A program made the position numbers and the translations under genes. A DNA stretch of 64,000 nt from the NCBI GenBank assembly GCA_030490835.1, contig CM059974.1:5215501-5279500 (forward strand), read 5' to 3'. The stretch is from Annona cherimola (Eukaryota > Streptophyta > Magnoliopsida > Magnoliales > Annonaceae). The first letter of the stretch is position 1, and each line of letters opens with the position of its first letter. The notes below the pieces were generated by a model, which did no database searches, had not been told where the DNA came from, and saw nothing but the letters and a program-made list of their open reading frames with translations. Below, piece by piece: positions 23,887-36,620 of this stretch.

Positions 23887-25363
23887 AGATTGCCGACGCT
23901 GTCCCACACTGCCCTTCCAATGATGTTTTTGTTGAGTCTCGTTCCGACCTCTTCCACTTTTAGTTTGAAGACTAGTACGATCAATGGTGCTGCGCCTTGC
24001 CTTTCAAATATTCTTTTCAGCATTTAGGGCCATTGACGAATGCAATTGCTAAATAATTAAAGGGGAATGATCCCATTCGGCCGAACTGCATGGGAACTAC
24101 GTATACCTTTTCGAAAATTTTTGTTATAATGTCATGAGCCCTGTTGTGAAGGTAAGTGCATATAATTTTTTGCGTAATCCTCTTTTTTTTTTTTTCAAAA
24201 TCAAAAATTTTTTGAGTTTCTTATGCTTCAGAGCTTGAGAAGGCCATCTTTTTTTTATTTGGAAAAATCAAAAAGATGCATATAGATTAGCTAAAAATTT
24301 TGAAAAAAGATATATTCATTTATCTAAGCAGGGCTTATGATAGTATGACAAAATTTTAAAAATATATGTATAGGTCCCAAACAGTTTGACGGATGGAGAA
24401 CATGCATGTAAGACGGTCGAACATCTGTTGTTTAATTCCATATTAGACTCCACCTAATAATCCATTCGGTGGTCCGTCAAAAGCCGCAATTAACGGCTTA
24501 GAAATGTCGTTTGGTGGTCCTAAGCAAATTAAGTGGGCCTTATCAGCTCTAAACTGCTAGGTATATCTCCCTTTTGAAGGGCCGGAAATGTTAAACGTAT
24601 GAACCCCAATCATCTGTCCGTCTATAACTCTCACTGCCATCTCCCTATTTTATCTAATCATGGCCCACCTGTAATTGATTAGTATTCTAATTGTCGTCCC
24701 ATCATTGTTTGTGGTGTCTTCATACAGGATCTGATCAAACAGCTGATTTGGAACTAATAATTCCATTGTCCAAATACTGACTGCGACTGATCATGGCCGG
24801 TAGATGTTAAAAAAAAAAAAAAAAAAATTACGTTGTCCAATTGTATGTAAAGATATTAAAAAATAATTAAAATGTAGAGGTAATAATATAAACATTAGGA
24901 TAGATAGGTGGATGAGATTTCAAATCATGCATACTAAAGGAGGATTTTTTTTTCATCTTACTAGATTTTAGGATGAGGGGAGTGAGAAAGAGAATAATTT
25001 GGAAATTTTTTTATTGATATAGAGTGATAGAGGTAAATTTAAAATAAATAAGGTAGTTCAAAGAAAAAATGATAAGAATATAGAAATAAAGCTGTAAAAT
25101 AAGATTGTTAAGTTGTTAAATCATTTTTGAAAAATATATATCTCACGACTTTCCATACTACGCATATCGTGACCTAAATTTCAAAATGTTAGAAAATTAT
25201 CAGGATGCTCGAATATTCGTTTTGCAAAATACACGTTATGGTTTATTTTACTAAAATTTGGAAGTCTATTTATCTAATTTACGAGCAGGCAAAATTGCAA
25301 AAACCGCGAATTATAGCCGACTGCTGGGCTACTGCTGCTGCGCTGCACCCTCATTCCTCCGAG
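23887..25363. other. gene-free interval
   Basis: No exon chain or known RNA was seen. It includes a 17-18 bp poly-A run near 24809 and AT-rich MITE-like text at about 24960-25110. Confidence 0.5.
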
Positions 25364-26029
25364 TATGGGTGGGAATCGGTGCGGGCCATACCGGGTCAAG
25401 GTTTACCAAACCCTAACCCTACTTTTTAAAAATTGAGTTTGACCCTCTTTTTATACCGGGTCGGGACAATGTCGGTCGGACCAGTTTCGGGATAGTGGAT
25501 CGAGTCAAAAATACGAGTCAAATAAAATAATTTTAAGAATTTATATACCTATCAAATATAAATATACATTTATACTAAATTTAAATATTATATGCTTCAA
25601 TATTTCACTAATGATGAAAAACACAGAGTTAAGACAACAAAACATTTGAAAATATAGTATAAATTTATTAAAATAAGTTAATATACAATTACACATAATG
25701 GTTATATATATAAATTCTTTTCATTGATTCTTATATTGCTTTCTTAATAAATTGATTTTCTATTATTGATAGAGTTGATTATAAAAAAAATAAATTTTGA
25801 AATAAAATAATAATAATATTTAAACATAGACTTATAATTTTGAGTAAATTAATATACGCGGGGCGGGTCGGGACATGGTCGACCCACCCCAATCCTATTT
25901 TTTGAATTCGGGTCAAAATTTCTAACCCATCCCTATACGAGGTCAAAAATATATTGATTTTACCAACAAAAAAAAAGGATTGGGTCAAAGCCAGGTCACG
26001 GGTTGACTCGGCCTAATTCCCACCCCCTG
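25364..26029. mobile_element. hAT-type non-autonomous element, 666 bp, with near-perfect 8-bp target duplication
   Basis: The termini TATGGGTGGGAATCGG and CTAATTCCCACCCCCTG form the inverted repeat. The flanking 8-mers CCTCCGAG (25356-25363) and CCTCCAAG (26030-26037) differ at one base. Subterminal GGGTCGGG/GACCC motifs are dense at both ends and the middle is AT-rich. It is the same family as 51672-52368, which lies in opposite orientation. A 69-codon minus-strand open frame inside is not a transposase. Confidence 0.8.
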
Positions 26030-26379
26030 CCTCCAAGTACCGCATATTTATGAGGCACACTCAATGCCAACTTTTATGTCCCCAAAGAAAGGAAGACCAT
26101 TTTGATGATAGTTTAAAAATATTATGAAAATATAAATCATAAAATATAGCATCCATTTTAGTTTCTTCTTATGAATGGTACAGATAAGAAGGGAAGGATA
26201 TTAACCATAAAAAAAAAAAAAAAGAGGGGAAGGATATTGCGATGGGCACTAGCGTGGCAGAGTGCAAGTGAAGTGTACTAAAATTTCCTAAAGGAGAGAG
26301 CAGAGATGACCGTTGCCAAGCACCCTTTCTTTCCGAACAGAATTACATCACTGCCATCGATACTTCGCCAAGGGAGAGC

Positions 26380-26640
26380 CGTTAAAAATGTTAAGTTAAA
26401 ATTTTTTAATTTAAAATTTTTTACTATCAATAATTATTATATTTTTTAATTAATTTTTTATATTTTTCTATATATTTATTTTATTTTTTAATCATTTTTA
26501 TATAATTATCTACATAATTAATCTATCCACTTTAATTTTATTATCTTTACTTTTTACTACTTATATTATACCACATCACATCATTCGATAACTAAATTTT
26601 TTTATCAAAAAAGTTATATTCATTCTGAAACCTTCCCCAC
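26380..26640. mobile_element. AT-rich MITE of the TGTTTGG family, ends eroded
   Basis: The interior carries the reverse-orientation family wording (TTTATCATT-like ends, 'TACCACATCACATCATT', 'TTTAATCATTTTTATATA') that also occurs at 30535-30799. The terminal GTTTGG is not preserved. Confidence 0.4.
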
Positions 26641-26693
26641 CCGGCCAACACTCGAGTTTCAAAAAGCTTTGCTCTACTCAATCTAGGGGTGCA

Positions 26694-27950
26694 ACTTGGT
26701 ACCGAGTCGGTCCGAACCCGCCCGACCCGACCCGGTACCAAAAACCAAAAAATGGTTTTTTAAAAATGGACCCGGTTTCAACCCGACCCCGTAGAAACCC
26801 GAAACTAAAACTGGATTCGCACCGACCCGATACCAAAACCCGACCCTGTGTAATTTATATAATTTTTTATAAATTATACATGTTTTTTTGTAATATTAAT
26901 ATATAGGTGGTCAGTGTATCAGTAGATCGTGTAACTGGAGGTAACTTAATTTCTAAGATGATTTTTATCTTCTTATTGTTAACAGTTGCATGCATTTTTT
27001 TGTCTAGGTTGATGCATATTATTTTCGAAGATGTAAATCGAGGAGGAAGAACTTGACATTAGTTTTTTTGGAAACTTTGGAAACATGAACTCATTTGAAT
27101 TTTGAATTTGTTTTAAAATGGATGTAAACTTATTTAAACTTGAGATTTGTTTATATTGTCATTTTAAATTTGGATTGCACTTAAATTAGATTGGAATGTT
27201 GAATAATTATGCTTAGTGTATTTTAGATTTAGTTGCTTTGAATAACTGTTATATGAATTATGTTTGAATTTGAGTTGGCATGATAAATCTATTTCATATT
27301 ATACTTTCTGTTAGTACGAGAAATCTGTTAGTTTGAATTTCAGATTGTAGTATAAATTTGATTCATATTTTAAGTTTATTGGTATGACAAGTGGTCAATT
27401 TCTATTTTAGCAATTTGTATGATAAATATTTAGTTTGAATTCAATTTCAGCAATTTGTATGATAATGTTTAGTTTCAACTACAATAATTGGTATGATATG
27501 TTCATTTTCTATTTACTACACTTGAGTCATTTCCATTAGCTATTAAATAGAAATGACCAACTAGTCATAAAACTAACTAATTTGTCATTTATTTGTGTCT
27601 ATAGGATGCTGAAAAATTGCTTGCAGAGTTCATTCAAAGAATATTGCAGGATTCAGTATGATTTTGCAGAATTCTTTAAAAGGATGTTGCAGAATCAGTG
27701 TGAGACTTGACTTTATAAGCACAGGTATATATATTCCGATAATTTTCTTTTAGATTACAATTAAATTTGGAAAAAAATAGTTTATTGATAACCTGAATTC
27801 TAACCTGAAATCAAATCAAAACCAATGCGAACCCGGTCCTAACCCGGATTAAATTCTTACGATTTGGGTTTGGATTTACTCCAACTCGGTTGGTTTAGGG
27901 TTTGGGTTCACTCCAACCCGGTATAACCCGACCCGAGTTGCACCCCGGCA
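26694..27950. mobile_element. hAT-like element, about 1.26 kb, with GGGGTGCAAC termini
   Basis: The left end TAGGGGTGCAACTTGG and right end CCGAGTTGCACCCC are inverted, followed inward by many CCCGACCCG / CGGGT motifs. Possible 8-bp flanks ACTCAATC and ACTCAACA share six bases, so the duplication is degraded. Inside, 27038-27108 can be read as a short acidic peptide tail (EEEELDISFFGNFGN) followed by a stop. This could be the end of a lost transposase, but no catalytic motif is present. Confidence 0.55.
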
Positions 27951-28074
27951 GTACTCAACAATCGTCGATGCTTCTAGCCAGATGATCTTCAGAATCTTGA
28001 AGTAGGTGGCTGCATTTCCTTGATTTTTCGAAGTCCGGAGGGCTGGATCAACCTCCAAATACTTCTAGCCAGAG

Positions 28075-28770
28075 ATGGAGTTCTCGTGCTTTTTTCCAAG
28101 CTCTAGGGCTTCGATTTCGATCGGTTCAGATTCGTCGAACCTTCGATGCCAGTGGAATTTTCATAGTTCTGTTAATGATTCGATGGCGTTGAACAGACCT
28201 TTCTCCATGTCGAAGAGGAAGAAGCAAGGGATGATGCTGCCGGTTGCAAGTGGCGGTGATTCGAGCACCAGCGCAGGCAATTTATTGAGATTTTCTAGGG
28301 TTTTATATTTGTACATTGTCGAAGTAGCGAGTCTGAAGCTTATTTTACAGAGATGGAGGAAGGCCTATGGATTGGCGCTCTCAAAGTCGCTCTTTTACCA
28401 CTCTCTCTCCTGCTCTTCTATTTCATTGGTTGGATTTTGACCTGAAACTCTCCAATTCTTTCCGATCTGTCAAGAGCTGGAAGAAGGTATACGGAATTCA
28501 AGGTCGCTGCCATCGCCAACCTCGGCAACGACTCCACTTCAAGGTCTCTCTCTTTCTCTCTCCCTCTCTTCCTCCCTCCTCTCCTAAGTTCGGTAGTTCG
28601 ATTTGAACTAAAAATCCCCAATTGTTTCCGATCTGGCAACGTGGATGTTGGGAACTCCTAATTCCATTTGACCTAAAATCTGCCTATTGTTTCCGATCTT
28701 GCAGGACGTGGACCTTGTGATCGGCAAGGCGACCAACCACGCGTGGCGCACGCGATCTCGGAAGTGAGTT
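28075..28770 (+). pseudogene. doubtful exon-like, GC-richer tract of unknown identity
   Basis: I do not recognise a protein family. The sequence starts with a 121-codon open frame (28075-28440) and has segments that look translated in other frames: a hydrophobic stretch near 28353-28440 and two short pieces bordered by good splice sites (an AAG|GTCTCT donor near 28543; a TTGCAG acceptor near 28704 with a GTGAGT donor near 28762). An intron-3'-end-like sequence around 'TTTCCGATCT' is repeated three times (28433-28480, 28599-28650, 28662-28714), as if an intron/exon junction had been copied. The reading frame changes between segments, so it is more likely a gene fragment or rearranged exon relic than an intact gene. 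Confidence 0.25.
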
Positions 28771-29265
28771 TTGCTTCCGATTACACCTTCTTCCCCCTCC
28801 CAATCTTGCAAACTTCGATTTCTTCAACATCCATGGAATTCTTTAAGTTTCGATCTTTTTATGCTGTTGTCTTGCGTCCTTCTCATGCATATGATAGTGA
28901 ATATCTAAGATGCATGAGTTCCGGTTTGGGTTGGCTTTTGAAAGGTAGACAGACCTTGGCAGTGGTTTAGTCTGTGAACAACTCGAATGCAAATCATCCT
29001 TATGTCTTGTATTGGCTAATCAAAGTGATTTTTGCATTTTTACTCTATTCATGATGAGGTATTTAGGTGCATGGCCAGGTATTTAGGTTCATTTTTACTC
29101 TGCTCACGACTCAAGAATAGCGCCTATGGGTACCTTAGTTCTGTTCGAGATTTGTTTGGAGTCTCACTTCCATGCAGTAATTGACTAATTGCACAGTGAG
29201 TCCAAGATGTGATCCCAGGTTGGGCCAACAATGCATGCATGACAAATATGGTGTTGCATTTTAAA
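28771..29265. other. gene-free interval
   Basis: It may be intron or flank of the doubtful gene fragment to the left. It contains a local duplication of 'GGTATTTAGGT' with 'CATTTTTACTCT' (29035-29100). Confidence 0.4.
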
Positions 29266-29500
29266 CCAATTTTAAACCATTAAGTTAATTTATGTTTTAA
29301 TCACTCAATGGTTACATCAACCTCCAAATAAAATTATTAATACTAAAATTCTAAGTAAATTATTTTTAAAGAGAATTATTATGAAATCTTAAATTCTATA
29401 AATTAGTCTTTATTGCTCATGGTGTGTTCTTTATTTATTCTCTTAGGCTTGAAAGAGAACTTGTTAGTGCTTAGTCTATACTCTATAGAGATAGAGATTA
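29266..29500 (+). repeat. about 235-bp repeat, direct copy at 30815-31050
   Basis: Wording from 'CCATTAAGTTAATTTA' through 'GTGTTCTTTAT' to 'GAGAACTTGTTAGTGCTT' recurs in the same order at 30815-31050 and in reverse at about 35230-35465. A further partial reverse copy ends near 36600. Identity is perhaps 75-80 percent by eye. The pair could be the ends of an eroded element. Confidence 0.6.
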
Positions 29501-32500
29501 TGTTAGTCATGTTGTCTACCAATACTTTTTTTTTTTTCTTCTTCTGCTGTTACTTCTCTGAATAGGAATGGTGATTCTTTTAAGCTGTTGATGGTGTTTT
29601 TCCCATGTGTGTGTTAATTACTGATGACACTACTAGGATGCTACTAGGTAATTAATAGACCACCCAAGTCATTGTGCGGTTGTATTCTTGTGATATATTT
29701 CTTCTAATGCCTTACGATAATATTGTAATATTATTCCTTCTTATTGTGATCTTTTCCACGATTTTAATTTAGTTAATTGATGTTTTTAAAGCTCTACTAA
29801 AGGCATGGAATTTGTGATAGTATTTATGTTTGGTGAATGGAAATTAGCAACATATTTACATTTAAATAAACCTATCATTGTAATATTATAAATTTCATTT
29901 AATATTAAATTACTTTATGATTTTTTTATATGACTTATATGATGTGTATTGTACCTTTAAAAACTATGGTTCTGCTGCAGAAAATGACCATATCACACTT
30001 GGTATTGTAAAATGATTTACTACATAGTTTGGTGTTGTTTATCTAAAAGAGGTATATCATATTGAACCAACCTTTTGGGACATGCAAACAAGTTAAAAAC
30101 GAATAATAAAAGACAAAAATAAAATCTCAATAAACTTAGGCATGCTCTAGGGCCCTTTACTTTTCATTCGTCATTGACGAGGCTCTGTTAAAGAACATTA
30201 CGTAGTGTATTATTTGAAGTAGGTAAAGCGAAGAAATAGAAGAAAAATGAATGATACTCTCAAAGAAGTGGGAAGATAAAAAAAAAGTAAGAAGATTAAA
30301 TATTTGAATGATAGAAATAGAATATTATGTCAGAAATTAAGAAAGCTTGCATGCAATAACAAATTGTTTATTGATATTTCAAATAGTTATGGACAATAGT
30401 TAACATGTCTTCTTACTTAAAAGATAATATTTGTTGATTTCAATTCTCAATGTAATGTTATTTTAACATTATCCTAATTCAAAGTGAATGAGAAAGGAAA
30501 ATGAAATCCTACTAAGATGGGGTAAGATTTTAATGGTGTGTTTGGTATTTACTAAAACAAAACTTTTTCATCTAAAACTTTTTCCTTCCACAACTATCCT
30601 ATTTTCCTATCATTTCTTTATATTTTTATATACAAGTACTCTACTTTTCAATCATTTTTTCACAGCTTTCCGTACAACTCTCTATTTATTTTAACTTTAT
30701 TCTCTTTAATCCTATCATATCACATCATTTTCTCTCATTTCAAAAACTTTTCAGCAAAAAACTTTTCTTTCAAAAGTTTTATCAAATATCAAACACACCT
30801 AAATAATAAAGAAACCATCTAAACCAATTGAGGCCATTCATTAAGTTAATTTAGATTTAAATCACTTAATTTTTACATCAAATTCCAACTAAAATAATTA
30901 ATACCAAAATCTTAAATAAATCATCTCTAAACATGTAATTATTAAAAAAATCCTAAACTCTAGAAATTATTCATTATTACTTGTATAGTGTTCTTTATCG
31001 TTCTCTTCAATTTGATAGGAAACTCATCTTTGAGCTTTGATTTTGATCATATTGCAATTTGATCTTTTATCTTACTTCACTTTAGTGCAAATTAATAAGT
31101 AATCCTTCACAATAACATCTTTTAATAAGAAATTATTCAATAATCAGATAACATCTTTTAAGTCTTGTTTTCCACTTAGTTGCTGTGGCCATTAACTCTT
31201 ATTTCTTTGATACGTAGATTTCTTGAATTTGAATTATATCAACCAACCTGGACTTATATCTTGATATGACAAGAATAGTCTTCACAAAATCAAATAATTT
31301 AATCACTTCATCAATAATTTCATCACCCAAAGTTTTTTGCAACATAATTATTTTCTTCAAATTCTATTTTGTAATATTTTAAAATTGAATAATTTATTTA
31401 CTATCAAGAATAAATTTTCCCTAGCACATGCAACGAGGCTTTTATTCTGAAAATAATAAATAATATCTCAACTTGATCATTAGAATTTTTTTTTTAAGCC
31501 TACGAGTCAACTACTTGCTTTATGAATTATACAATGAATTAACTAACAAAGACGCATCAACAATCAACTGTTCACGTTCAAGGATATTCAATGAATCTTA
31601 TCATGTGTAAGAGAAATTTATAGGATGAGACTTTGATTTTGCCCATTAGATGATATGTATGCTCCATATTCTAGTCATAAAAATCACTTACTCAATTTTC
31701 CTTGATATGTCTCTTGAATACCACAATTTTAATTTATTTGAGTGTTTCAATTCAACTATAAAAATTGTTGAATGTTTGATGATTAACTAGGAGAAACTTG
31801 AGGTGATCATTAAAATCTTGAGATCGATGAATAACATTTGAGGAAAATGTGTTATATAAGGAAGAACAATTGATATTTCCATTGACTTTAAGATTTTTAT
31901 GTGTTATGTCGTTTTTCTTCTCAACTCATTTTGTCATTAATATAGTCAGTTGAGTCTATCAATTTTACACTCATCAACTATGACTTTTTAAATCATAATT
32001 TCAAAACTTGACAATAATATCTAACTTGTTACAAAAGACATATGTGTCTCACTGCCAAATTTTTACTCATAATGTTCGTTGGTATATTCTTTCACACTTT
32101 GATTGCTTTGTTATCACTTGTGAAATAATTTAATAATATATTTATATGTCATGTATGTAGAAAACCTTTATTTCAAGATAACTGTTAATTCTAATCAATT
32201 ATGAGCAAACATGAAATTTCCATTTTTGTCATTGGGTTCTTAATTTGCCTATGAGCTTAGACATTGCAAATTATGGTTTTTCATGTTCACTTACATGATA
32301 TTATGCAAAATAATTCAATGAATTCCACCTCGACTTGAAAAATTCATAGCTTTACTAGTGTAGAGCATCACATGTATGAAAAGGAATTTACTCATATCAT
32401 CTCATTTTTTGGTAACTTGGATGGTCATAATTACAGTATTTTACATTTGAATTACTTCAAAAATAATATTTATAGAAATATCTATGGAAGCATTAAAATT

Positions 32501-32535
32501 AGAGTAAGAAGATCTCATTGATTTGGCTCAAAAGT
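29405..32535 (+). repeat. left arm (about 3.1 kb) of a large inverted repeat
   Basis: The arm pairs with 33393-36600 in reverse orientation. Sample matches include 'CCCTTTACTTTTCATTCGT' at about 30155 against its reverse complement near 35815; 'AAAAGAGGTATATCATATTG' near 30044 against about 35925; the 'GTGATCA...CTTGAGATC' block near 31800 against about 34520; and 'TTTTACATTTGAATTACTTC' near 32440 against about 33445. Some blocks look 80-90 percent identical. No intact gene was recognised in the arm. It contains a MITE at 30535-30799 that the other arm lacks. Confidence 0.82.
30535..30799. mobile_element. TGTTTGG-type MITE inserted in the left arm only
   Basis: The termini GGTGTGTTTGGTATTTAC and ATCAAATATCAAACACACC make a good inverted repeat. 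The interior is T-rich with 'TCACATCATTTTCTCTCATT'. The matching place in the right arm (about 35460-35545) has no such element, so it entered after the arms separated or was lost from one arm. Confidence 0.72.
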
Positions 32536-33392
32536 TTTTATTTTATAAAATCGATATTTTTTATTTTTAAAATAGGTAATCTTTGTGGTGGTGGTTTGGG
32601 TGTGGGGGGGTGAGATGCGGATACTTGTCAGGAATTTTGTTAAGCAGGAGATTTGTTTTATTTTTTTTTCAAAAGAATTTTTAAGACATTTTGTATTTTT
32701 TTAAAGCTATCTTGCAGTTATTTTATAAAAGTGAACTGTTTTGCAATTTGTAAACAGTTGTTTCTGTCTTTGAAATCAGATTTTTATTTTGATCTTTTTA
32801 GTTTTTTTTAAATAAGCTTAATTGAGTTTTGTTATTTGAAAGTAAATCTATCTGGCAGAAATTATATCTCTGGTCTCTCAATGAGAATTTTATAAGTAGA
32901 TGTTGCTGGAATTTTTACGAGTTGGTCTGGCGTTGAATTAGCGTAAAAAACAGTATTTGCAAAAAAGTTCAAGTTTTGAAAGTATATAAGAAATTTTGTT
33001 AAGAAATTAACAATGGATCAAAATAATTATTTCATAAGAATATAAAAAAAAAAATTTCCAATAAAAATCGAACAACTCGATTTCGAAAAAATTTGTTTCA
33101 ACTCAACAGAAGTTTTTTGCAGGACTATTTGCAACCTTGTGAATGTTTTGCAAAAACACCTCTATCAAAGTTTGATTGGTTAAATCGGACTCACTTGACA
33201 CTGCGATCAAGTGATGTACAGTCCAAAAATGCCATTATATTTAGGTGGGCAGTGAAATCCAATCAATATTGACAATGAGGGCATTTTTGCAAATGAAGTT
33301 CATAATTAACCTTATTTTTACAAAGTCAGTGGTTCTGAAGAAAAATTGCAAAAACATGGGTGGGTAAATGGAGATAACTGATTTCCAAACAA
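32536..33392. other. spacer of the large inverted repeat
   Basis: About 857 bp with no obvious inverted partner. It contains a G-rich stretch (GGTGGTGGTTTGGGTGTGGGGGGG, split by context, at 32588-32611), T-rich tracts, and several 'TTTGCAAAAA' phrases at 32950-33360. No reading frame was recognised. Confidence 0.6.
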
Positions 33393-36300
33393 ATAAAGAG
33401 ATCTTTTGACTTTTGTTCCATAGATATTTTTATGAATATTAATTCTAAAGTAATTCAAATGTAAAATATGGATAGTATGATGTTTTGATTATCAAAAAAA
33501 GAGATATAGGTATAATCCATTTTATACTAGTGATATTACTCATTGCGCTAGTGAACTATGATGTGTTTTCTAAACTGGGTGGTTTCATTGAGTAATATTT
33601 TGCATGTTATCATTTAAGGAAAAATGAAATGCTATAATTTGCAGTGTTCTAGGCTAGAGACGAGTTAAGAAATTTTTTACATTAAAATTTGAGATTTCGG
33701 GGTTGTTTGGATAAAAGCACAACTTTTTTGACAGTTTTTTATGGTAACATATTCCTTGTATTAATTGAGCTTTGACCAAAAAAGGGAGCGGCGTATGCAT
33801 GGGCATTGTACGGGCTGGGAGCGTGCGCTTTAAATGTACCTGCCTGACCTCCACGGAAACTTGACGTTGACCATCCATTTTTAATGGTTATACAAGAATT
33901 TGAGTAGTCGGAACCCCATGCGTTAACGGTCATACGAGAATTCCATCTCCTTGGCATTAGGTTCCATGCATGCATTAGCACTTAGGCATGACTGCTGGAT
34001 ATTAGCCGGCAGAAATTCAATTTGGATAAGCCAATGAAATGACAGGTTTTCTCATGCATCTCTGCCCAATGAAAAGTTTTGCAAAATAACAAGAGTTTTC
34101 ACATTTACCAAACAGACCCTTCATGTGGTTCAAAATTGACTAGGATTTTGAAAGTGATTTTGAAATATAGGTTTTTTCATGCAGAAAATATAAGTGCATT
34201 ATCAACTTATTTTACAAGTGGTAACAAAGTAATCAAAGTATTAAAGAGTATACCGCAAAATATTATGAGTGAAAAACTAAAAATGAGATACATAGATCTC
34301 TTTTGCACCAAGTTAAATATTATTGGAAAGCTTTGAATTATGATCTAAAAAGTTGAAGTTGATGAGTATAAAATTGATTAGGTATACTATATGACAATAT
34401 GAGTTGAGAAGAAACGAGGAATAATATACCAAAAATCTTATAGTCTATGGAGATATGGTTTGTTCCTTTTTGTATAACACATTTTCCTTTAATGTTGTAC
34501 ATCAATCTTAAGACACTAGTGATCACCTCAAGTTTCTCCTAGTTAAACCATCAAACATTCAACTTTTATAGTTGAGTTGAATACTCGAATAAATTAAAGA
34601 TTTGATGTATTCAAGAGGCATGTTCAAGGGAAAATGAGGAATTTATTTTTGGAAGTAGAATATGGAGCATACTTTTTCTAATTGGCAAAAATTCTCATCC
34701 TGCAAACTTCTCTTGCTCTTGATAATATTCATTGTACATTTTTAAACATGAAAAGTTGATTGTTGATAGGTCTTTGTTAGTTGACTCATTGTATGAGTTA
34801 TAACAATGTGTAGTTGTTGTTGGTTAAAAAAAATTCAAATGATCAGGTTGAGGTAGTATTTGTGATTTTCAAAATAAAAGATTTATTTCATATATTAGGG
34901 GAACTTTATTCTCTTCAGTGAATGAATTATTCAGTTTTCAAATATTGCAAAAGTAGAGTTTTGAAGAAAATGATTATATTGCGAAAGCTTGGTGATGAAA
35001 TTTTGTCGAAGTTTAAATTGTTTGATTGTGTGGAGACCATTCATCTCACATCAATGGAAAAAGTCTTGGTTAGGTAATATTTTCCGAATTCAAGAAATCT
35101 AGATATCGAAGTAACAAGAATTAATGACCACAAGATCTAACTAGAAAAGAAGATGTTATTTGATTATTGACAAGGGGGGATCAAATATTAGTTTGACCTA
35201 AAGTGAATTAAAATAAAATATCAAATTGAAATATGATCAAGATCAAAACTCAAGATGTCCTTTGTCAAGTTGAAGAGTGATAAAGAACACTATACAAGTA
35301 ATAATGACTAATTTGTAGAGTTTAGGATCTTTTAATAATTACATGTTTAGAGATGATTTATTTGAGATTTTGGTATTAATTATGTTAGTTGGAATTTGAT
35401 GCAGCCATTAAGTGATTTAAATATATAAATGAACTTAATGAATAACTTGGATTGGTTTAAATAGTTCCTTTATTATTTAAAATCTTATCTTATCTTAGCA
35501 GGATTTGATTTTCCTGTCTTATTCACACTGAATTAGGATAATGTGAGAAAAACATTTCGTGAGGATTGAAATTAGAATATATTATCTTATAAGTAAGAAG
35601 ACATGTTACTTGTTTTCCTTAGCTTTTGCAAATATCAAAAAACAGTTCATTATTGCATGGAAGCTTTCTTAATTTCTATCATTCAAATATTTAATTGTTC
35701 TTACTGTTCTTCACTTCTCATTTCCTTGAAAGTATTGTTCATTTTTCTTCTATATCTTCTCTATACCTACTTCAAACATACACCACGTAACATTCTTTAA
35801 TGGGCTCTCATCAACGAATGAAAAGTAAAGGGCCACTAGCACAGCCTAAGTTTATTGAAATTTTATTTTTGTTTTCTATTATTCATTTTCTACTTTTTTT
35901 CATCTCCAAGAAGTTTGGTTCAATATATCATACTTCTTTTAGATGAACACTGACAGACTATGTAGTATAAATCATTTAACAATACACGGTCATGTTGTGA
36001 TAGGGTTAATTTCTGCGGCAGAACCATAGTTGTTTTAGGTGCAAGAATATCACACAAGTCATGTAAAGATCATACAGTAATTTAATATTAAATGAAATTT
36101 ACAATATTGCAATGATAGGTTTACTTAAATGTAAATATATTGCTAATTTACATTCATCAATAATAAAGACACTTTTAAATTTCATGTATTTAATAGGGTT
36201 TAGAAACATAAATTGACTAAATTATAGGCATGCAAAAGATCACAGTAAGACTATCTAACATTACACACGAAAAAACTTGGGACAATATTATATTATCGTA

Positions 36301-36600
36301 GCAAGGCATTAAAAGAAATGTCACAAGAATACAACCACACAATGACTTAAGAGTTATCAATTACCTAGTAGCATCATCAGCGCTTAAAGCGCACACATGA
36401 AGAAGCACATCAAAGGGTTAAAAAAAAAAAAACTCACCATTCCTACAATATACTAAACTGTAACAGTAGAAGAAAAAGTCATGGTAGACAACATAACATA
36501 ATCTGCATCTCCATAGAGTGCTGATATTGAGCACTAACAAGTTCTCTTTCAAGCTGAAGAGAATAATATAGAGCACACCATGAGCAGTAGGAATTATAAT
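33393..36600 (-). repeat. right arm (about 3.2 kb) of the large inverted repeat
   Basis: This is the reverse-complement partner of 29405-32535. Small open frames (for example 34079-34336 and 34338-34526) have no conserved counterpart in the left arm and no recognisable domain. The arm carries its own insertion at 33697-34118. At its outer side it stops near 36600, next to a MITE remnant and the broken PITH duplicate. Confidence 0.82.
33697..34118. mobile_element. TGTTTGG-ended insertion in the right arm only, about 420 bp
   Basis: The left end GGGGTTGTTTGGATAAAAG and right end CATTTACCAAACAGACCC form a short imperfect inverted repeat. The interior is GC-richer than its surroundings and is absent from the left arm (pairing resumes on both sides of it around 32200-32250). 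A GTTAATGGTTATAC-like phrase occurs twice inside (about 33880 and 33923, diverged). No transposase was recognised. Confidence 0.55.
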
Positions 36601-36620
36601 AATTATATATTTAAAAGCGG

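Noticed and set aside
29266..31050. Direct repeats considered as the LTRs of a retrotransposon
   Set aside because: No TG..CA ends, primer binding site, polypurine tract or gag/pol-like frame could be seen between them. They are kept only as an unexplained repeat.
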